DNA of 64,000 nucleotides from Nitrospira sp. ND1 (GTDB taxonomy: Bacteria > Nitrospirota > Nitrospiria > Nitrospirales > Nitrospiraceae), in NCBI RefSeq assembly GCF_900170025.1, contig NZ_FWEX01000005.1:605073-669072 (forward strand). The letters are read 5' to 3'. The notes below the pieces were generated by a model. It was given only the letters and a program-made list of their open reading frames with translations. It searched no databases and was not told the DNA's origin. The translations under genes and the position numbers were made by a program. This document shows positions 46,102-54,902 of this stretch, piece by piece. How positions within the stretch are numbered: position 1 is the stretch's first letter; the number at the start of each line of letters is the position of its first letter.

Positions 46102-47210
46102 GCTGTGACCTCTTTCAAAGGGAACCAGTGCCGGGTTCGATTGCACACATGACACACGGACAGCATGACCGGAACTTCGACTAACACGCCGACGACGGTA
46201 GCCAGCGCGGCCCCGGATTCGGGACCGAACAACGCAATAGCCGTTGCCACGGCGAGTTCAAAGAAGTTGCTCGCTCCGATCAGTGCTCCCGGCGCCGCGA
46301 CGACATAAGGGACCCTCAAGCACTTCATCAAGCCGTAGGCCAAGGAGGCATTGAAATAGACCTGCAGAAGAATCGGGATCGCAATCAGCAGGACGTGGAG
46401 GGGTTTGCCCAGAATATTGTCTGCTTGAAAGGCAAAAATCAGGATTAAGGTCACGAGTAGCGCTATGATCGTGACGGGAGCAAACCGAGGAAGAAGCGTA
46501 TCCTCAAACCAGGTCTTCCCTCGCTGCCTGATGAACCTCTGTCGGATCAGGACTCCCAATACCAACGGAATCACAATAAAGCCTACGACCGAATAGACGA
46601 GCACCGCGAACGGTACAGTGAGCGAGGAAGCGCCACCGACCAGGAAGCCGACGATCGGAGCAAACAGCACGAGCATGATCAGATCGTTCACCGAGACCTG
46701 AACCAAGGTATAGGCCGGATCGCCATCCGTGAGATAGCTCCAGACAAAGACCATCGCGGTACACGGTGCGGCAGCGAGGATGATGGATCCAGCGATGTAT
46801 TGGTCCGCTTCGGCAGGAGTCATCCAGGCTGAGAACATGAATCGAAAAAAGACCCAGGCCAAGAGAGCCATGGAGAACGGTTTCACCACCCAATTGATAA
46901 AGAGAGTGACCAGTAAGCCCTGAGGACGCTGGCCGACCTTCGCCACGGCACGAAAATCAACTTTCATCATCATGGGGGTGATCATCAGCCAGATCAGAAC
47001 GGCCATGGGAAAATTCACATGACTGTCCTGGCCGAACTCCATATCTCGCAACGCCTGAATGACCCCAGGCGCTGATTTTCCCAGCAACACACCCGCGACC
47101 ATACAGAGGCCCACCCAGACGGTTAGATAGCGTTCGAAGAGATTTAGCTTTTTGTCTGTCGGAAGCGTCTGCTGCTCGATGATTGCCACGGTGTCCATGG
47201 GGTATTCCAT
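46098..47210 (-). CDS. acr3: Acr3-type arsenite efflux transporter
   Basis: 370 residues with ten membrane helices. The family signature around the essential Cys (IILAAAPCTAMVFVWSYLTD) and the second unwound region (LIGASNFFELAVATAIALFG) are present. It exports arsenite using the proton gradient. It is preceded by an ArsR-like dyad ending four bases upstream of the start codon. Alternative start: ATG 47198. Confidence 0.95.
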   Translation of the reverse strand: MEYPMDTVAIIEQQTLPTDKKLNLFERYLTVWVGLCMVAGVLLGKSAPGVIQALRDMEFGQDSHVNFPMAVLIWLMITPMMMKVDFRAVAKVGQRPQGLLVTLFINWVVKPFSMALLAWVFFRFMFSAWMTPAEADQYIAGSIILAAAPCTAMVFVWSYLTDGDPAYTLVQVSVNDLIMLVLFAPIVGFLVGGASSLTVPFAVLVYSVVGFIVIPLVLGVLIRQRFIRQRGKTWFEDTLLPRFAPVTIIALLVTLILIFAFQADNILGKPLHVLLIAIPILLQVYFNASLAYGLMKCLRVPYVVAAPGALIGASNFFELAVATAIALFGPESGAALATVVGVLVEVPVMLSVCHVCNRTRHWFPLKEVTA

Positions 47211-47213
47211 AAA

Positions 47214-47229
47214 ATCAATAAATGTTGAT
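47214..47229. promoter_or_regulatory. ArsR-like operator before acr3
   Basis: ATCAA-N6-TTGAT dyad, with the same half-sites and spacing as the dyad in the arsR promoter. It lies just before the acr3 start, suggesting ArsR binds both arsR and acr3 leaders. Confidence 0.6.
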
Positions 47230-47247
47230 GACTGAAGGCAAAAAAAG

Positions 47248-47571
47248 TCAGGGGCAACAACCTTTCTTCGCGGACCGGCCTGAGGGACGGTTAAGGGAGT
47301 TCACCGCCTCCTGCAGTTCTTCAAGTGCGTCTGGATTAAGCGAATAATACACCCATCGTCCTTCAGGTCGATCAAGGACTAGTCCCGCCTCTTTCAACAC
47401 TCGGAGGTGAAACGAAAGCCGTGACTGGCCTGTCTTAAAGGCGTCTGTCAGTTCGCACACACATTGCTCGCCATCTTTCAGTTGTTCCAGGATCAATAAC
47501 CGGGTTTCATCTGACAGGGCCTGGAACACTTTGGCAACGTCCGCTATTGGTTTAGCCATCTTTGTTCTCAT
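47248..47571 (-). CDS. arsR: ArsR-family metalloregulatory repressor
   Basis: 107 residues with a winged-helix domain. The As(III) site is the Cys pair QCVCELTDAF in helix 3, followed by the recognition helix (TGQSRLSFHLRVLKEAGL). The end GCCP adds two Cys. It represses the ars operon until arsenite binds. ATG 47559 is an alternative start. Two matching dyads nearby are the likely operators. Confidence 0.93.
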   Translation of the reverse strand: MRTKMAKPIADVAKVFQALSDETRLLILEQLKDGEQCVCELTDAFKTGQSRLSFHLRVLKEAGLVLDRPEGRWVYYSLNPDALEELQEAVNSLNRPSGRSAKKGCCP

Positions 47572-47578
47572 GAGTTAC

Positions 47579-47606
47579 GTTATATCAACTATTATTGATT
47601 AGTCAA
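47579..47606 (-). promoter_or_regulatory. arsR promoter with operator between -35 and -10
   Basis: On the minus strand TTGACT and TATAAC are 16 bases apart. The dyad ATCAA-N6-TTGAT (47584-47599) fills the spacer, so a bound ArsR dimer would block RNA polymerase. The -10 ends 7 bases from the ATG, giving an almost leaderless transcript. Confidence 0.7.
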
Positions 47607-47705
47607 GGAGTGGCGGTCGGACGATATTTCTGTAGGTTTTTGGAGTGCCCCCCTAGAATGAGACAGAAAAAATTAGCACACTTGTCACAGTAGAGGAGGT
47701 GGCAA

Positions 47706-48056
47706 GTGGCAAAAAAGCGGGTGGGCAAGTTTCCAAAGGCCTTTCGGCAGATGGCCGTGGACCGGCTCAAGCAGTGCGAGAATATTGTGGAGCTTGCCAC
47801 AGAGCTCGGGATCCATCGGCGGCTGTTGTATCGGTGGCGCGATCAACTCGACCCGGCCGAGAGTGAGGACAGTCCACCGCCCGCGAACGCGCGGGAGTCC
47901 ACACTGCGGAAAGAGGTCAGCCAGCTGAAGCGTCTGTTAGCGGATAAAACGGTGGAGATCGATTTTTTCAAAGGTGCCTTGCGAAAAGTCGAGGCTCGAC
48001 GCCAGCGGAGCGGAAACTCTGGCGGGAAGGCATCTATGAGGAGATCCGGGACGTGA
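47706..48056 (+). CDS. IS3-family transposase OrfA
   Basis: 116 residues with an N-terminal helix-turn-helix (FRQMAVDRLKQCENIVELAT, ELGIHRRLLYRWRDQL) and a C-terminal leucine-zipper-like helix (LRKEVSQLKRLLADKTVEID). It binds the element ends. It overlaps orfB by 4 bases; in the family a fused OrfAB can form by frameshifting, but no slippery run was noted here. Confidence 0.9.
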   Translation: MAKKRVGKFPKAFRQMAVDRLKQCENIVELATELGIHRRLLYRWRDQLDPAESEDSPPPANARESTLRKEVSQLKRLLADKTVEIDFFKGALRKVEARRQRSGNSGGKASMRRSGT

Positions 48057-48437
48057 TGCCGACGCAAGGCGCTTTGAGCATCGAGCGGATGTGTCAGTTG
48101 GCCCGGGTGAGCCGGGCGAGCTTTTACCGCTCGCTTGTTGAGCACCACCCGGAGGAAGAGGACATGGCGGTACGCTCTTCGATTCAGCAGATTGCCTTGG
48201 CGCATCGGCGTCGGTACGGCTACCGGCGGATCAGCGCGGAGCTGCGCACGCGAGGCCTGCTTGTGAACCGGAAGCGGGTGTTACGGCTCATGCAGGCAGA
48301 CAACCTGCTGGCCGTGCAGCCGAGAGCCTTCGTGGTCACGACGGAGTCCGACCACCATTTGGACGTCTATCTGAACTTGGCCAGCCGCATGACGCTGACC
48401 GGGATGAATCAGCTTTGGGTGGCGGATATTACCTATA
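48053..48437 (+). CDS. IS3-family transposase OrfB, upstream exon
   Basis: First 128 codons plus one base of orfB. It includes the HTH_21-like region (YGYRRISAELRTRGLLVNRK) and the first catalytic Asp (QLWVADITY). The exon ends in the Ile codon after that motif, where the group II intron begins. Without splicing the frame ends at a stop 38 bases into the intron. Confidence 0.9.
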
Positions 48438-49115
48438 GTACGCCCAGCCAACGAAGCCCGCCTGTCTGGGGCTGAGTTGCTTGAGCATGTCTGGAATGCA
48501 TGACTCGATGGAGCTGCTATAGCAGTCACGAGCATGCCCTCCTTCTGCTACGAGAAGAAGTGAGCCGAAGCGGCGGTGACTTGCCGGACACTGGCAAGGT
48601 GACGAAGTCCGCGGGAAACGGGGCGTGCGGCGAAGCGGTTACGCCAAGATGCGCCTCTAGGCTGAGCACGGGACGGTTGAGGAACACGCACCTATTGACA
48701 CGCATCTGAGGGTTGAAATGTCACCCCTGCCGACACCGCTTCACAGGCAGGACGCGGATCCGTGCCCGTCATACGTATGGACTGGGATGGCGAGTGCTGG
48801 CGAGACATGTACGCTGGCCAGCAGGGAGTCATGGGGAGCGCGTAGCTAGACCATGACGTCCGCGACGACTTGCGGAACGCAAGGAGAAAGACTGCGATAG
48901 GCAACCTCGCCCGTGTGTGGAGTCCAGCATGTGAACTGGGGAAGGCGTGTACCGATGACAAGGGAGTGTGTCCCCCGAGGCGGTACACGTTGACGGAGCC
49001 CTCGTAGTAGTCCGCGGTCGGGAAAGCCGGCCACATGGCGAAGGGGGCAGTTTGAGCGGCATGTGTGGCGGATTACCTGACCACAATGAGGTGAAGACCT
49101 TTGATAATCAGGGAA

Positions 49116-50633
49116 ATGCAACGCAAGCTGGCGACGTGGTCAATGGAGAACCCCGAACGCAAGTTCGATCGACTCCTGAGACTGATTGCGGATCGAACAT
49201 GGCTGGCCGAAGCCGCGCGCATCACGCTCGCATCCAGTGGCGCGCGAACGCCGGGCGTCGATGGGGTCGACAAGGCCCTGATGACGGAAACCCTTCATCA
49301 GGAACGGGCGACGATACGTGCCGAGCTGTTAGCGGGCTGCTACAAGCCGCAACCCGCACGGCGCGTGTACATACCCAAGGCGAACGGCAAGGTGAGGCCC
49401 TTAGGGATTCCCAGTCTGCGGGATCGAGTGGTCCAGCGAGCGATGCTGATGGCCATGGAGCCGATCTGGGAAAGTGATTTCCATCGGGCGTCCTATGGCT
49501 TCAGGCCCGCCCGAAGTGTGCACCATGCGATACGAACGGTCAAATTGCAGCTGCAGGACAGTGATGAGCAAAGAACGGCGGGGCGCTGGGTGATTGAGGG
49601 CGACCTCGCCAGCTACTTTGAGACGGTCCATCACCGCCTGCTACTGAAAGGCGTCCGCAAACGTATTGCCGATCAGCGCTTCCTGGCCCTGCTTTGGACG
49701 TGCATCGAAGCAGGCTGTGTTGATCGGGGGCTCTTTTATGCCGCAAGCGAAGGCGTTCCACAAGGAGGGGTCATCTCTCCGCTGCTATCCAACATCGTGT
49801 TACATGAATTCGATGGCTGGATGGAGGCGAACTACCTGAGCAAGAAGGTGCGCAAGGACCGATGGGCATGGAACTTCGGCATTCTCACACAGCGGCCGAT
49901 TGCTGTGCGAGAGAACCGGCAGTGGAAACCAGGCGTCTCCTACTGCCGCTACGCGGATGATTTCGTCGTGGTCGTCAAAGGAACCAAAACACACGCAGCG
50001 GCAATACGCGAAGCGTGCCGGACGTTTCTGGAAGGTCAGCTCAAACTCACGTTGAAGATGGAGAAGACCCATATCACCCACGTGAATGACGGCTTTGTCT
50101 TCCTCGGCCACCGCATCATTCGCAAGCGGGGACCGCGAGGTCATCTGCGACCGGTCACGACGATCCCATGGGAGAAGTACCGGGGCTTCACGGCCAAGCT
50201 GGTCAAGGAACTATCCGGCAATTACAGCGTGAACCACATGGACCTGATGGAACGCCTGAACCGGACACTCTCGGGGTGGGCGAACTTCTATCGATACACG
50301 GACTATACGGCGACCATCTTTAGCCGAGTGGACCGGACCGTCTTCTGGAAGCTCGGATATTGGCTCGCGCGCAAGTATCGGCGAGGATTCCCGAGCCTGA
50401 TGCGCGAACACGTCCGGGCCCCAGAACTGGGGCGTGCCACCACGTGGGTACTGAAGGGACAGAATAGTCGTGGGTGGTATGGCGAACAGGCGCTTCGGCG
50501 CCTGGTCACCAGCCACAAAGGTCAGTTCAGGTGGCGGACCCCGGAAGGGAACCCGTACCTGATTCGCGACGAGCATCGCGCGTTTCTCGAATCGCGTTAC
50601 GCTGACGTGGCTTTTGCGTTAAGCAACGCTTGA
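49116..50633 (+). CDS. ltrA: Group II intron-encoded reverse transcriptase/maturase
   Basis: 505 residues from ATG 49116; TTG 49101 is an alternative. RT blocks include RRVYIPKANGKVRPLGIPSL, EGDLASYFETVHH, GVPQGGVISPLLSNIVLHEF and the catalytic YADD (CRYADDFVVVV). A GIIM maturase domain follows (SGWANFYRYTDYTA). No HNH endonuclease motif is evident, so it may use the replication fork for target priming. It assists splicing and mobility of the surrounding intron. Confidence 0.93.
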   Translation: MQRKLATWSMENPERKFDRLLRLIADRTWLAEAARITLASSGARTPGVDGVDKALMTETLHQERATIRAELLAGCYKPQPARRVYIPKANGKVRPLGIPSLRDRVVQRAMLMAMEPIWESDFHRASYGFRPARSVHHAIRTVKLQLQDSDEQRTAGRWVIEGDLASYFETVHHRLLLKGVRKRIADQRFLALLWTCIEAGCVDRGLFYAASEGVPQGGVISPLLSNIVLHEFDGWMEANYLSKKVRKDRWAWNFGILTQRPIAVRENRQWKPGVSYCRYADDFVVVVKGTKTHAAAIREACRTFLEGQLKLTLKMEKTHITHVNDGFVFLGHRIIRKRGPRGHLRPVTTIPWEKYRGFTAKLVKELSGNYSVNHMDLMERLNRTLSGWANFYRYTDYTATIFSRVDRTVFWKLGYWLARKYRRGFPSLMREHVRAPELGRATTWVLKGQNSRGWYGEQALRRLVTSHKGQFRWRTPEGNPYLIRDEHRAFLESRYADVAFALSNA

Positions 50634-50638
50634 ATGGA

Positions 50639-50672
50639 GAGCCGGATGCGCTGAGAGGTGCAAGTCCGGTTC
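50639..50672 (+). ncRNA. Group II intron domain V
   Basis: 34 bases with the canonical layout: gagccgg pairs with ccggttc around the bulge and tetraloop-like centre. The AGC catalytic triad lies at positions 2-4. Domain VI follows (gagactggg pairing with cccggtctc). Confidence 0.88.
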
Positions 50673-50723
50673 GGGGAGGAGAGACTGGGAGCTAGTTCGA
50701 CTACGCCCGGTCTCTCACTCCAC

Positions 50724-51217
50724 TTCGCCTGCGCGCCGAGTTCGTCTACTTGGCGGTGATCCTCGATCGGTTCTCGCGCAAGGTGGTGGGCTGGGCGCTG
50801 GGCAAGACGCTGGCGACTCGTTTGCCGCTGGAGGCGTTGCACCACGCGATCACGACTCGTCAGCCGCCGCCGGGCGTGGTCCATCATTCGGATCGGGGCA
50901 TCCAGTATGCCGCCGGGGCCTACGTGCAACTGCTCCGGCAGCATCAGATGCTCCCGAGCATGAGCCGGCCGGCGAACCCCTACGACAATGCCAGTTGCGA
51001 GAGCTTCATGAAGACGCTCAAGCGGGAGGAAATCTACGCGAATGCGTATCGTGATCTTGAGCATATACATAGGAACATGGCAGCCTTCATCGATCAGTAC
51101 TATAACCGCATCCGACTCCACTCGGCGCTGGGCTATCGTCCACCGGAGGAGTTCGAGCACGCGATGGCATCAAGGCACGTGCCTAGGGCGGCCGGGGGCC
51201 TTCGTGGTGGGGCATAG
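50724..51217 (+). CDS. IS3-family transposase OrfB, downstream exon
   Basis: Contains the second and third catalytic residues (HHSDRGIQY and DNASCESFMKTLKREE) of the DDE core and the C terminus (YNRIRLHSALGYRPPEEF). With the upstream exon it makes a 292-residue protein of normal OrfB length. It has no own ribosome site and depends on splicing. Confidence 0.9.
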
Positions 51218-51545
51218 CTGTCCGAGGAAGTAGGACTGGTTACAATTTGTCATTCGCAAGCTATTGACTATGAAACTGATTGATGAGGTAAAGGGCTCTT
51301 CGTTCCTGCACCAACCACGACGTAAACCTGGTGCAGGAGGGTAGCCCGGAGGGAACACCGCTTACAAAGCATCGGATATGATGAAGTATCACCGTGCGAT
51401 TTTGCCTCACCATAAACTTGAAAGAAACCTGCTAGACCTTCTCTGCAATCTCAAGGCGCTATGGCCTTCATTATGTGGCTATTCCAAGCACTGAGGGGAT
51501 TGAACATGCCTAAACTTCTCATCACAATTGAAAAGGAGCATCTCA
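51218..51545. other. Intergenic with a perfect 10-bp hairpin (51304-51338)
   Basis: TCCTGCACCA and TGGTGCAGGA form a perfect stem around a 15-base loop. No T-tract follows. The IS right end should lie in this stretch but was not identified. No gene is seen. Confidence 0.45.
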
Positions 51546-52058
51546 ATGACGATGGGTCCGATGCGAGCGTATCGCCAGGTTGTCAAAAAATATAGCGGCA
51601 TCAAGACGCTCACTGACGAAGCCATGCGACATTTTCTTGATGTCGTGTTGCCCACGTTGCCTCATCGGACGCAGCAAATGTTTGCAGACGAGATCTTTTT
51701 CTTCACGACGGGGTTGCCGCCGATGTATACAGACCTAGAACCCACAACACCTGCGAAGGGTGCAAGAACACCTCGCTCCAAATCAACAAGACCCAGGAGC
51801 AATTGTCAAGCAACTCAGGATGCCTTTGATATTCAGCGGCGGGCCGTTGAGGTGTTCGGAACTGAGGCAAAAGCTCGTGCGTGGCTCACACGTCCGAACA
51901 AGACAGGCAAAAACAAATCCCCGCTTACAATGCTTGGAACCAAGGCCGGGAATGCCCGTGTGGTGGCGATCCTGAACAGGGTCTCTGGAAGGCTACGTGG
52001 AAGCCAATCGCCGAAGGCTCGTTCAGGTGGAAAGAAAAGACGACGGCTTTCACAGTAG
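51546..52058 (+). CDS. Orphan MbcA/ParS/Xre-type antitoxin-domain protein (DUF2384)
   Basis: 170 residues from ATG 51546 with aaaggag seven bases upstream. The C-terminal half carries the toxin-binding domain (AVEVFGTEAKARAWLTRPNK, SPLTMLGTKAGNARVVAILN). The N-terminal half is helical (AMRHFLDVVLPTLPHRTQQM) followed by a basic linker. Such domains pair with RES-type toxins, but no RES gene is adjacent. A second, minimal copy of the domain is at 59426. The end is strongly basic, possibly DNA-binding. Confidence 0.78.
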   Translation: MTMGPMRAYRQVVKKYSGIKTLTDEAMRHFLDVVLPTLPHRTQQMFADEIFFFTTGLPPMYTDLEPTTPAKGARTPRSKSTRPRSNCQATQDAFDIQRRAVEVFGTEAKARAWLTRPNKTGKNKSPLTMLGTKAGNARVVAILNRVSGRLRGSQSPKARSGGKKRRRLSQ

Positions 52059-52414
52059 CACTCTGACCATCATTCATGTCCGCGTCCCCTCCGTGCCCCT
52101 CTCGCCAGAAAGACGCGAACGTACGCGCCCCAAATCCGGGAGATCATGATACACGCGATGCTCCGAACGAGAGGCAACAGATCGATGCTGGGCTTAGCTG
52201 CTTAGCCTTGAACTGACGTGCTACGGATATGGTATAGGACGATCAGCGCGTCGCCGAGCCGCGTTCTGAGTCGGTTGGGTTTCTGATCACACACGGATGG
52301 CCAGATTGGCGAATAGTCTGTCAACGTATACTGGCTTGGCATCACCATTCCCCGATGAGGAAGAGCTTGTGTCTCCGCCATCGCGCGTCGCGCTGAGCGA
52401 CATGCATTCTATGG
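52059..52414. other. Intergenic, no feature recognised
   Basis: No credible frame on either strand and no clear hairpin terminator was seen between the antitoxin-like gene and the convergent minus-strand gene at 52415. Confidence 0.4.
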
Positions 52415-52690
52415 CTACATGGTCGTTACCAGCACCTCGAACACTCGCTCGTCGTCCGACTGCGCCACGTTGAAGCGCAAGAAGCCACTGGCTGTTTGAG
52501 AGAGGCTGAAGGTGTTGCCCATGGCCCGTGAAAGCCGCGCGCGAATGGTCTCCATGTGTTTCCAATAGCTACCGTTCTTCAGGAGTGTCAGCAACAGCTC
52601 GGACGAAAGCCGCCCACTGCCCTCATTGGGCGTACCATCATCTCTTACCCGAAACGCCGCGACGGTGATGTAATGCTTCCTGTTGTCCAT
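52415..52690 (-). CDS. Hypothetical protein, 91 aa
   Basis: A compact alpha/beta-looking protein (HYITVAAFRVRDDGTPNEGS, TASGFLRFNVAQSDDERVFE). No family recognised. It lies 151 bases after the ImmA/IrrE gene on the same strand and may be the last gene of that unit. Coding appearance is fair, with balanced composition and an ATG start. Confidence 0.55.
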   Translation of the reverse strand: MDNRKHYITVAAFRVRDDGTPNEGSGRLSSELLLTLLKNGSYWKHMETIRARLSRAMGNTFSLSQTASGFLRFNVAQSDDERVFEVLVTTM

Positions 52691-52841
52691 CGGTTTACCT
52701 GGTTAGTTTGCCCAGCATCCTTCAAGCATTCGGAAACCAAACGAGCCTGGCCGAAGAGGCACGCAAACATTTGAGTTTGATCATCTACATCGTCTGACCG
52801 ACGCCGGCCAGCTGTCGTACCTCAGTAATGGGTAGAATGAC

Positions 52842-53705
52842 CTAACCAAAGTCGTCGTAGCGTGTTTGGCCCTCACTCTCATCATCCTCTTCATCCGTGA
52901 GATCGAGAACCTGGCGTTCGTCTTTCCACCACAGCAAGGTAAGGACAAGGTTGGGGGTTATTCGCACAGAATCTTCGCAGATCGTGTAGTTGTTGGATCT
53001 TGGATGATTAATCCATTGGGCGGCATTCACGACAGTTGGCCCGGGAGGCATGATCGCCGCGCTTCTATGCAATCCAAAGGCAACCGTGTCTCTGCCCAGG
53101 CTTTCATGCGGCCAGACAGTCCTCGGCACAATGTCGCTTCGCGTAAACCATGTTCGTCCTCGGACGTTGGAGCAGAGGACCATTGATGGGAAAGATCCGT
53201 ATTCCACCAATCGAATAGCGGTGGCCGTCGTACTGGTTTGAAAGGTGTTGGCCAGCTCCTCCACCGTATGGAACGAGATCGGGTGATTCTGGGTTCGAGG
53301 CTGGAACATATGGACGGGCATAAGGAGGTCCGCCGCATAACGATTCGCCCGCTTTTCAGGATTCTCGGAAAACCATTCAGAAGTGAACTGACTGTCTGTG
53401 CAAGCAAGCGCCGCCTTCCCACGATCGTGCATCCAGTGCCCTAACTCGTGCCCACCAGAAAAGCGTCGGCGGGCGGGAGCCGAGGCGCTATCTATGGTGA
53501 TAATGGCGCGATCACCATATCCAAGAATGCAGGCGGCACAACCTTTCAGCGGGGCATAGACAATCGTCGCCCCGCAATGTTGCGCGATGGCTTCCACATC
53601 AATATCGCGGGGATCCTCGATGCCTAATTCATGCAAGAGGTTTGCTGGTGAGATGGGTCTTGTTGGGGACACCGAGCAGTTAGCCTTGCTGGGAGGGGAG
53701 ATCAT
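52842..53705 (-). CDS. ImmA/IrrE-family zinc metallopeptidase, copy 1
   Basis: 287 residues, with ggag seven bases before the ATG. The zinc site is GGHELGHWMHD, with the downstream glutamate-bearing helix region RANRYAADLLMP. A second C-terminal domain follows (TVWPHESLGRDTVAFGLHRS). Family knowledge: ImmA/IrrE peptidases cleave DNA-binding repressors after a stress signal, as in ICEBs1, Deinococcus IrrE-DdrO and CBASS CapP-CapH. The start overlaps the upstream small gene by 26 bases, so the partner is probably encoded there. Confidence 0.92.
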   Translation of the reverse strand: MISPPSKANCSVSPTRPISPANLLHELGIEDPRDIDVEAIAQHCGATIVYAPLKGCAACILGYGDRAIITIDSASAPARRRFSGGHELGHWMHDRGKAALACTDSQFTSEWFSENPEKRANRYAADLLMPVHMFQPRTQNHPISFHTVEELANTFQTSTTATAIRLVEYGSFPSMVLCSNVRGRTWFTRSDIVPRTVWPHESLGRDTVAFGLHRSAAIMPPGPTVVNAAQWINHPRSNNYTICEDSVRITPNLVLTLLWWKDERQVLDLTDEEDDESEGQTRYDDFG

Positions 53706-54123
53706 CTAGAACTCCAAGGTCTTGCAGTTGCTTCAACAGGAGGTCCACATCCTCATCGGTCAATGCGTGGAATTCACGGCCGGCAGCCGTGAGGACACCT
53801 CGCAGGTCTGGTTTCATCGCAAAGACTGTGGTGAGCAACTCGCGCCTCTTCCCGCTGGACTGCGGTAATGGAGATGCCCTTTTCCCCATGGAAAGAATCC
53901 GCGCATCGTACTCAGCCCTGGCGCGACGGAGTTTCCCTTGTTTATGGCGCGTGATCGCACTGGCGATAACCGTTTTGGCTTGGTTCGCCAGAGACTCGAC
54001 ATCAAGCCCCTCCTCACGGCATTCCCTCCACAGGTCCTCTGGAGAGGTTTCCGCTACAGACTCAGCGAGCGCATTCAGGATGGTTCGCCGTTCTCGTTCA
54101 TTATCCTGTGGCATATCAGTCAT
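53680..54123 (-). CDS. Small coupling protein of the sigma-ImmA module, copy 1
   Basis: 147 residues, acidic N-terminal helix (LAESVAETSPEDLWRECREE), basic middle (ITRHKQGKLRRARAEYD) and a C-terminal segment (LTDEDVDLLLKQLQDLGVLD). The same plan, with matching ends, is seen in the gene at 62904. It overlaps both neighbours. By position it is the candidate regulator or peptidase substrate, like the repressors cleaved by ImmA/IrrE. No named family. Confidence 0.8.
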   Translation of the reverse strand: MTDMPQDNERERRTILNALAESVAETSPEDLWRECREEGLDVESLANQAKTVIASAITRHKQGKLRRARAEYDARILSMGKRASPLPQSSGKRRELLTTVFAMKPDLRGVLTAAGREFHALTDEDVDLLLKQLQDLGVLDDLPSQQG

Positions 54124-54760
54124 GAGCCTTTACTTTTGCGAGCGTTCTGACCTTCCGCCTCAAGCGCTTCATTCCCGTTTCATAGTCAGACTTGGTGATG
54201 CCGAGAACCATCTGTATCTCTGGACCTGTCATTTCGGCTCGCATGCCACTGAGAATTTCCGTTACGAGGGAGTCGTCACGAAATGTATCGGTCAGATGCC
54301 GGATCTCGCTATTCCCCATTATGACACGCTCCGGAGAGGGTGTGGTGGATGCGTGCTGCTGAAGTTCGTTCACCTCTCCGCCTTCGGGATGAAGGCGGAT
54401 GAGTTCGCTCTCTGAATACGTCCCAGCTTGCCGTGTAGAGACCTCTTCAGCCCAATGTGACGAAACACTTCGCATCACGCCAATCAAATGCCCCACCAAA
54501 TCCACCGCACGCGTGTTCCAATTGCGCCGGCCCTCGAGGGTGAGCGTGACGGCTTCATTCAGCAGATCCTGCGCATCACGTCCCTCGGCGGATCGCCCGA
54601 TTATCGCGATGCGGCTTGTCGCATATTGTTGCAACTTCAAAAGTTGGGCTTTGTTCTGATACAGGGATTCCAAAGCCGCAATGAGGTCGGTTTCGGTAGA
54701 AACCGCCTCTCTGATGGCCTTAGAGGACGTCGATTGTGAATCCGTCTCCTCCTTGCCCAC
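54116..54760 (-). CDS. Sigma-70-like regulator, copy 1
   Basis: 214 residues from GTG 54760. A longer ORF to 54901 exists, but its first 47 codons run antisense to the ribosome site of the divergent gene and look non-coding. Region 2-like sequence (DLLNEAVTLTLEGRRNWNTR, HLIGVMRSVSSHWAEE) and region 4-like sequence (DSLVTEILSGMRAEMTGPEI, LGITKSDYETGMKRLRRKVR) are visible. It would direct RNA polymerase to specific promoters, perhaps the divergent Ubl operon, or act as a DNA-binding regulator. It overlaps the small gene by 8 bases. Confidence 0.78.
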   Translation of the reverse strand: MGKEETDSQSTSSKAIREAVSTETDLIAALESLYQNKAQLLKLQQYATSRIAIIGRSAEGRDAQDLLNEAVTLTLEGRRNWNTRAVDLVGHLIGVMRSVSSHWAEEVSTRQAGTYSESELIRLHPEGGEVNELQQHASTTPSPERVIMGNSEIRHLTDTFRDDSLVTEILSGMRAEMTGPEIQMVLGITKSDYETGMKRLRRKVRTLAKVKAHD

Positions 54761-54902
54761 ACTCCCTCTACCTTTGTATGCCCGAATGACCTGCAAGGCC
54801 GGACAGGCGAAAAAAACTTTCTGTTTGTCCGAATTTGCCTCGCTGGCGGCATTGTACTGTAGGGAGAGTGGTGAAACAAATCTCAGAACGGGGAGGTCCA
54901 TC
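54761..54902. promoter_or_regulatory. Divergent control region between sigma module and Ubl operon
   Basis: A 142-base gap lies between the two divergent starts and is A/T-rich around aaaaaaactttctgtttg. The plus gene has a strong gggagg site at its right edge. No confident -35/-10 pair was assigned. It is the only place for promoters of both units. Confidence 0.5.

Larger units (their letters stand above)
48438..50723 (+). mobile_element. Group II intron with reverse-transcriptase ORF
   Basis: Bounds were set by the 5' sequence GTACGCCC (GUGYG-like, third base A), a complete domain V at 50639-50672, a domain VI stem after it and a 3' AC end. Joining 48437 to 50724 gives ATT CGC CTG, restoring the conserved transposase sequence ADITYIRLRAEFVYLAV in frame to 51217. 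The ribozyme part (48438-49115) holds no other gene. Confidence 0.85.
47706..51217 (+). mobile_element. IS3-family insertion sequence interrupted by a group II intron
   Basis: Overlapping orfA and orfB of an IS3-type element are split by a 2286-base intron at 48438-50723. Terminal inverted repeats were not identified, so the limits given are coding limits only. The element sits just upstream of arsR, leaving its promoter intact. Confidence 0.85.

Noticed and set aside
48692-49121. Several short ORFs inside the group II intron 5' region
   Set aside because: They lie in ribozyme domains I-III, where base pairing, not coding, shapes the sequence.
54761-54901. Longer start (54901) for the first sigma-like gene
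   Set aside because: The added residues lie over the ribosome site of the divergent gene and the divergent promoter region, and show no resemblance to copy 2.
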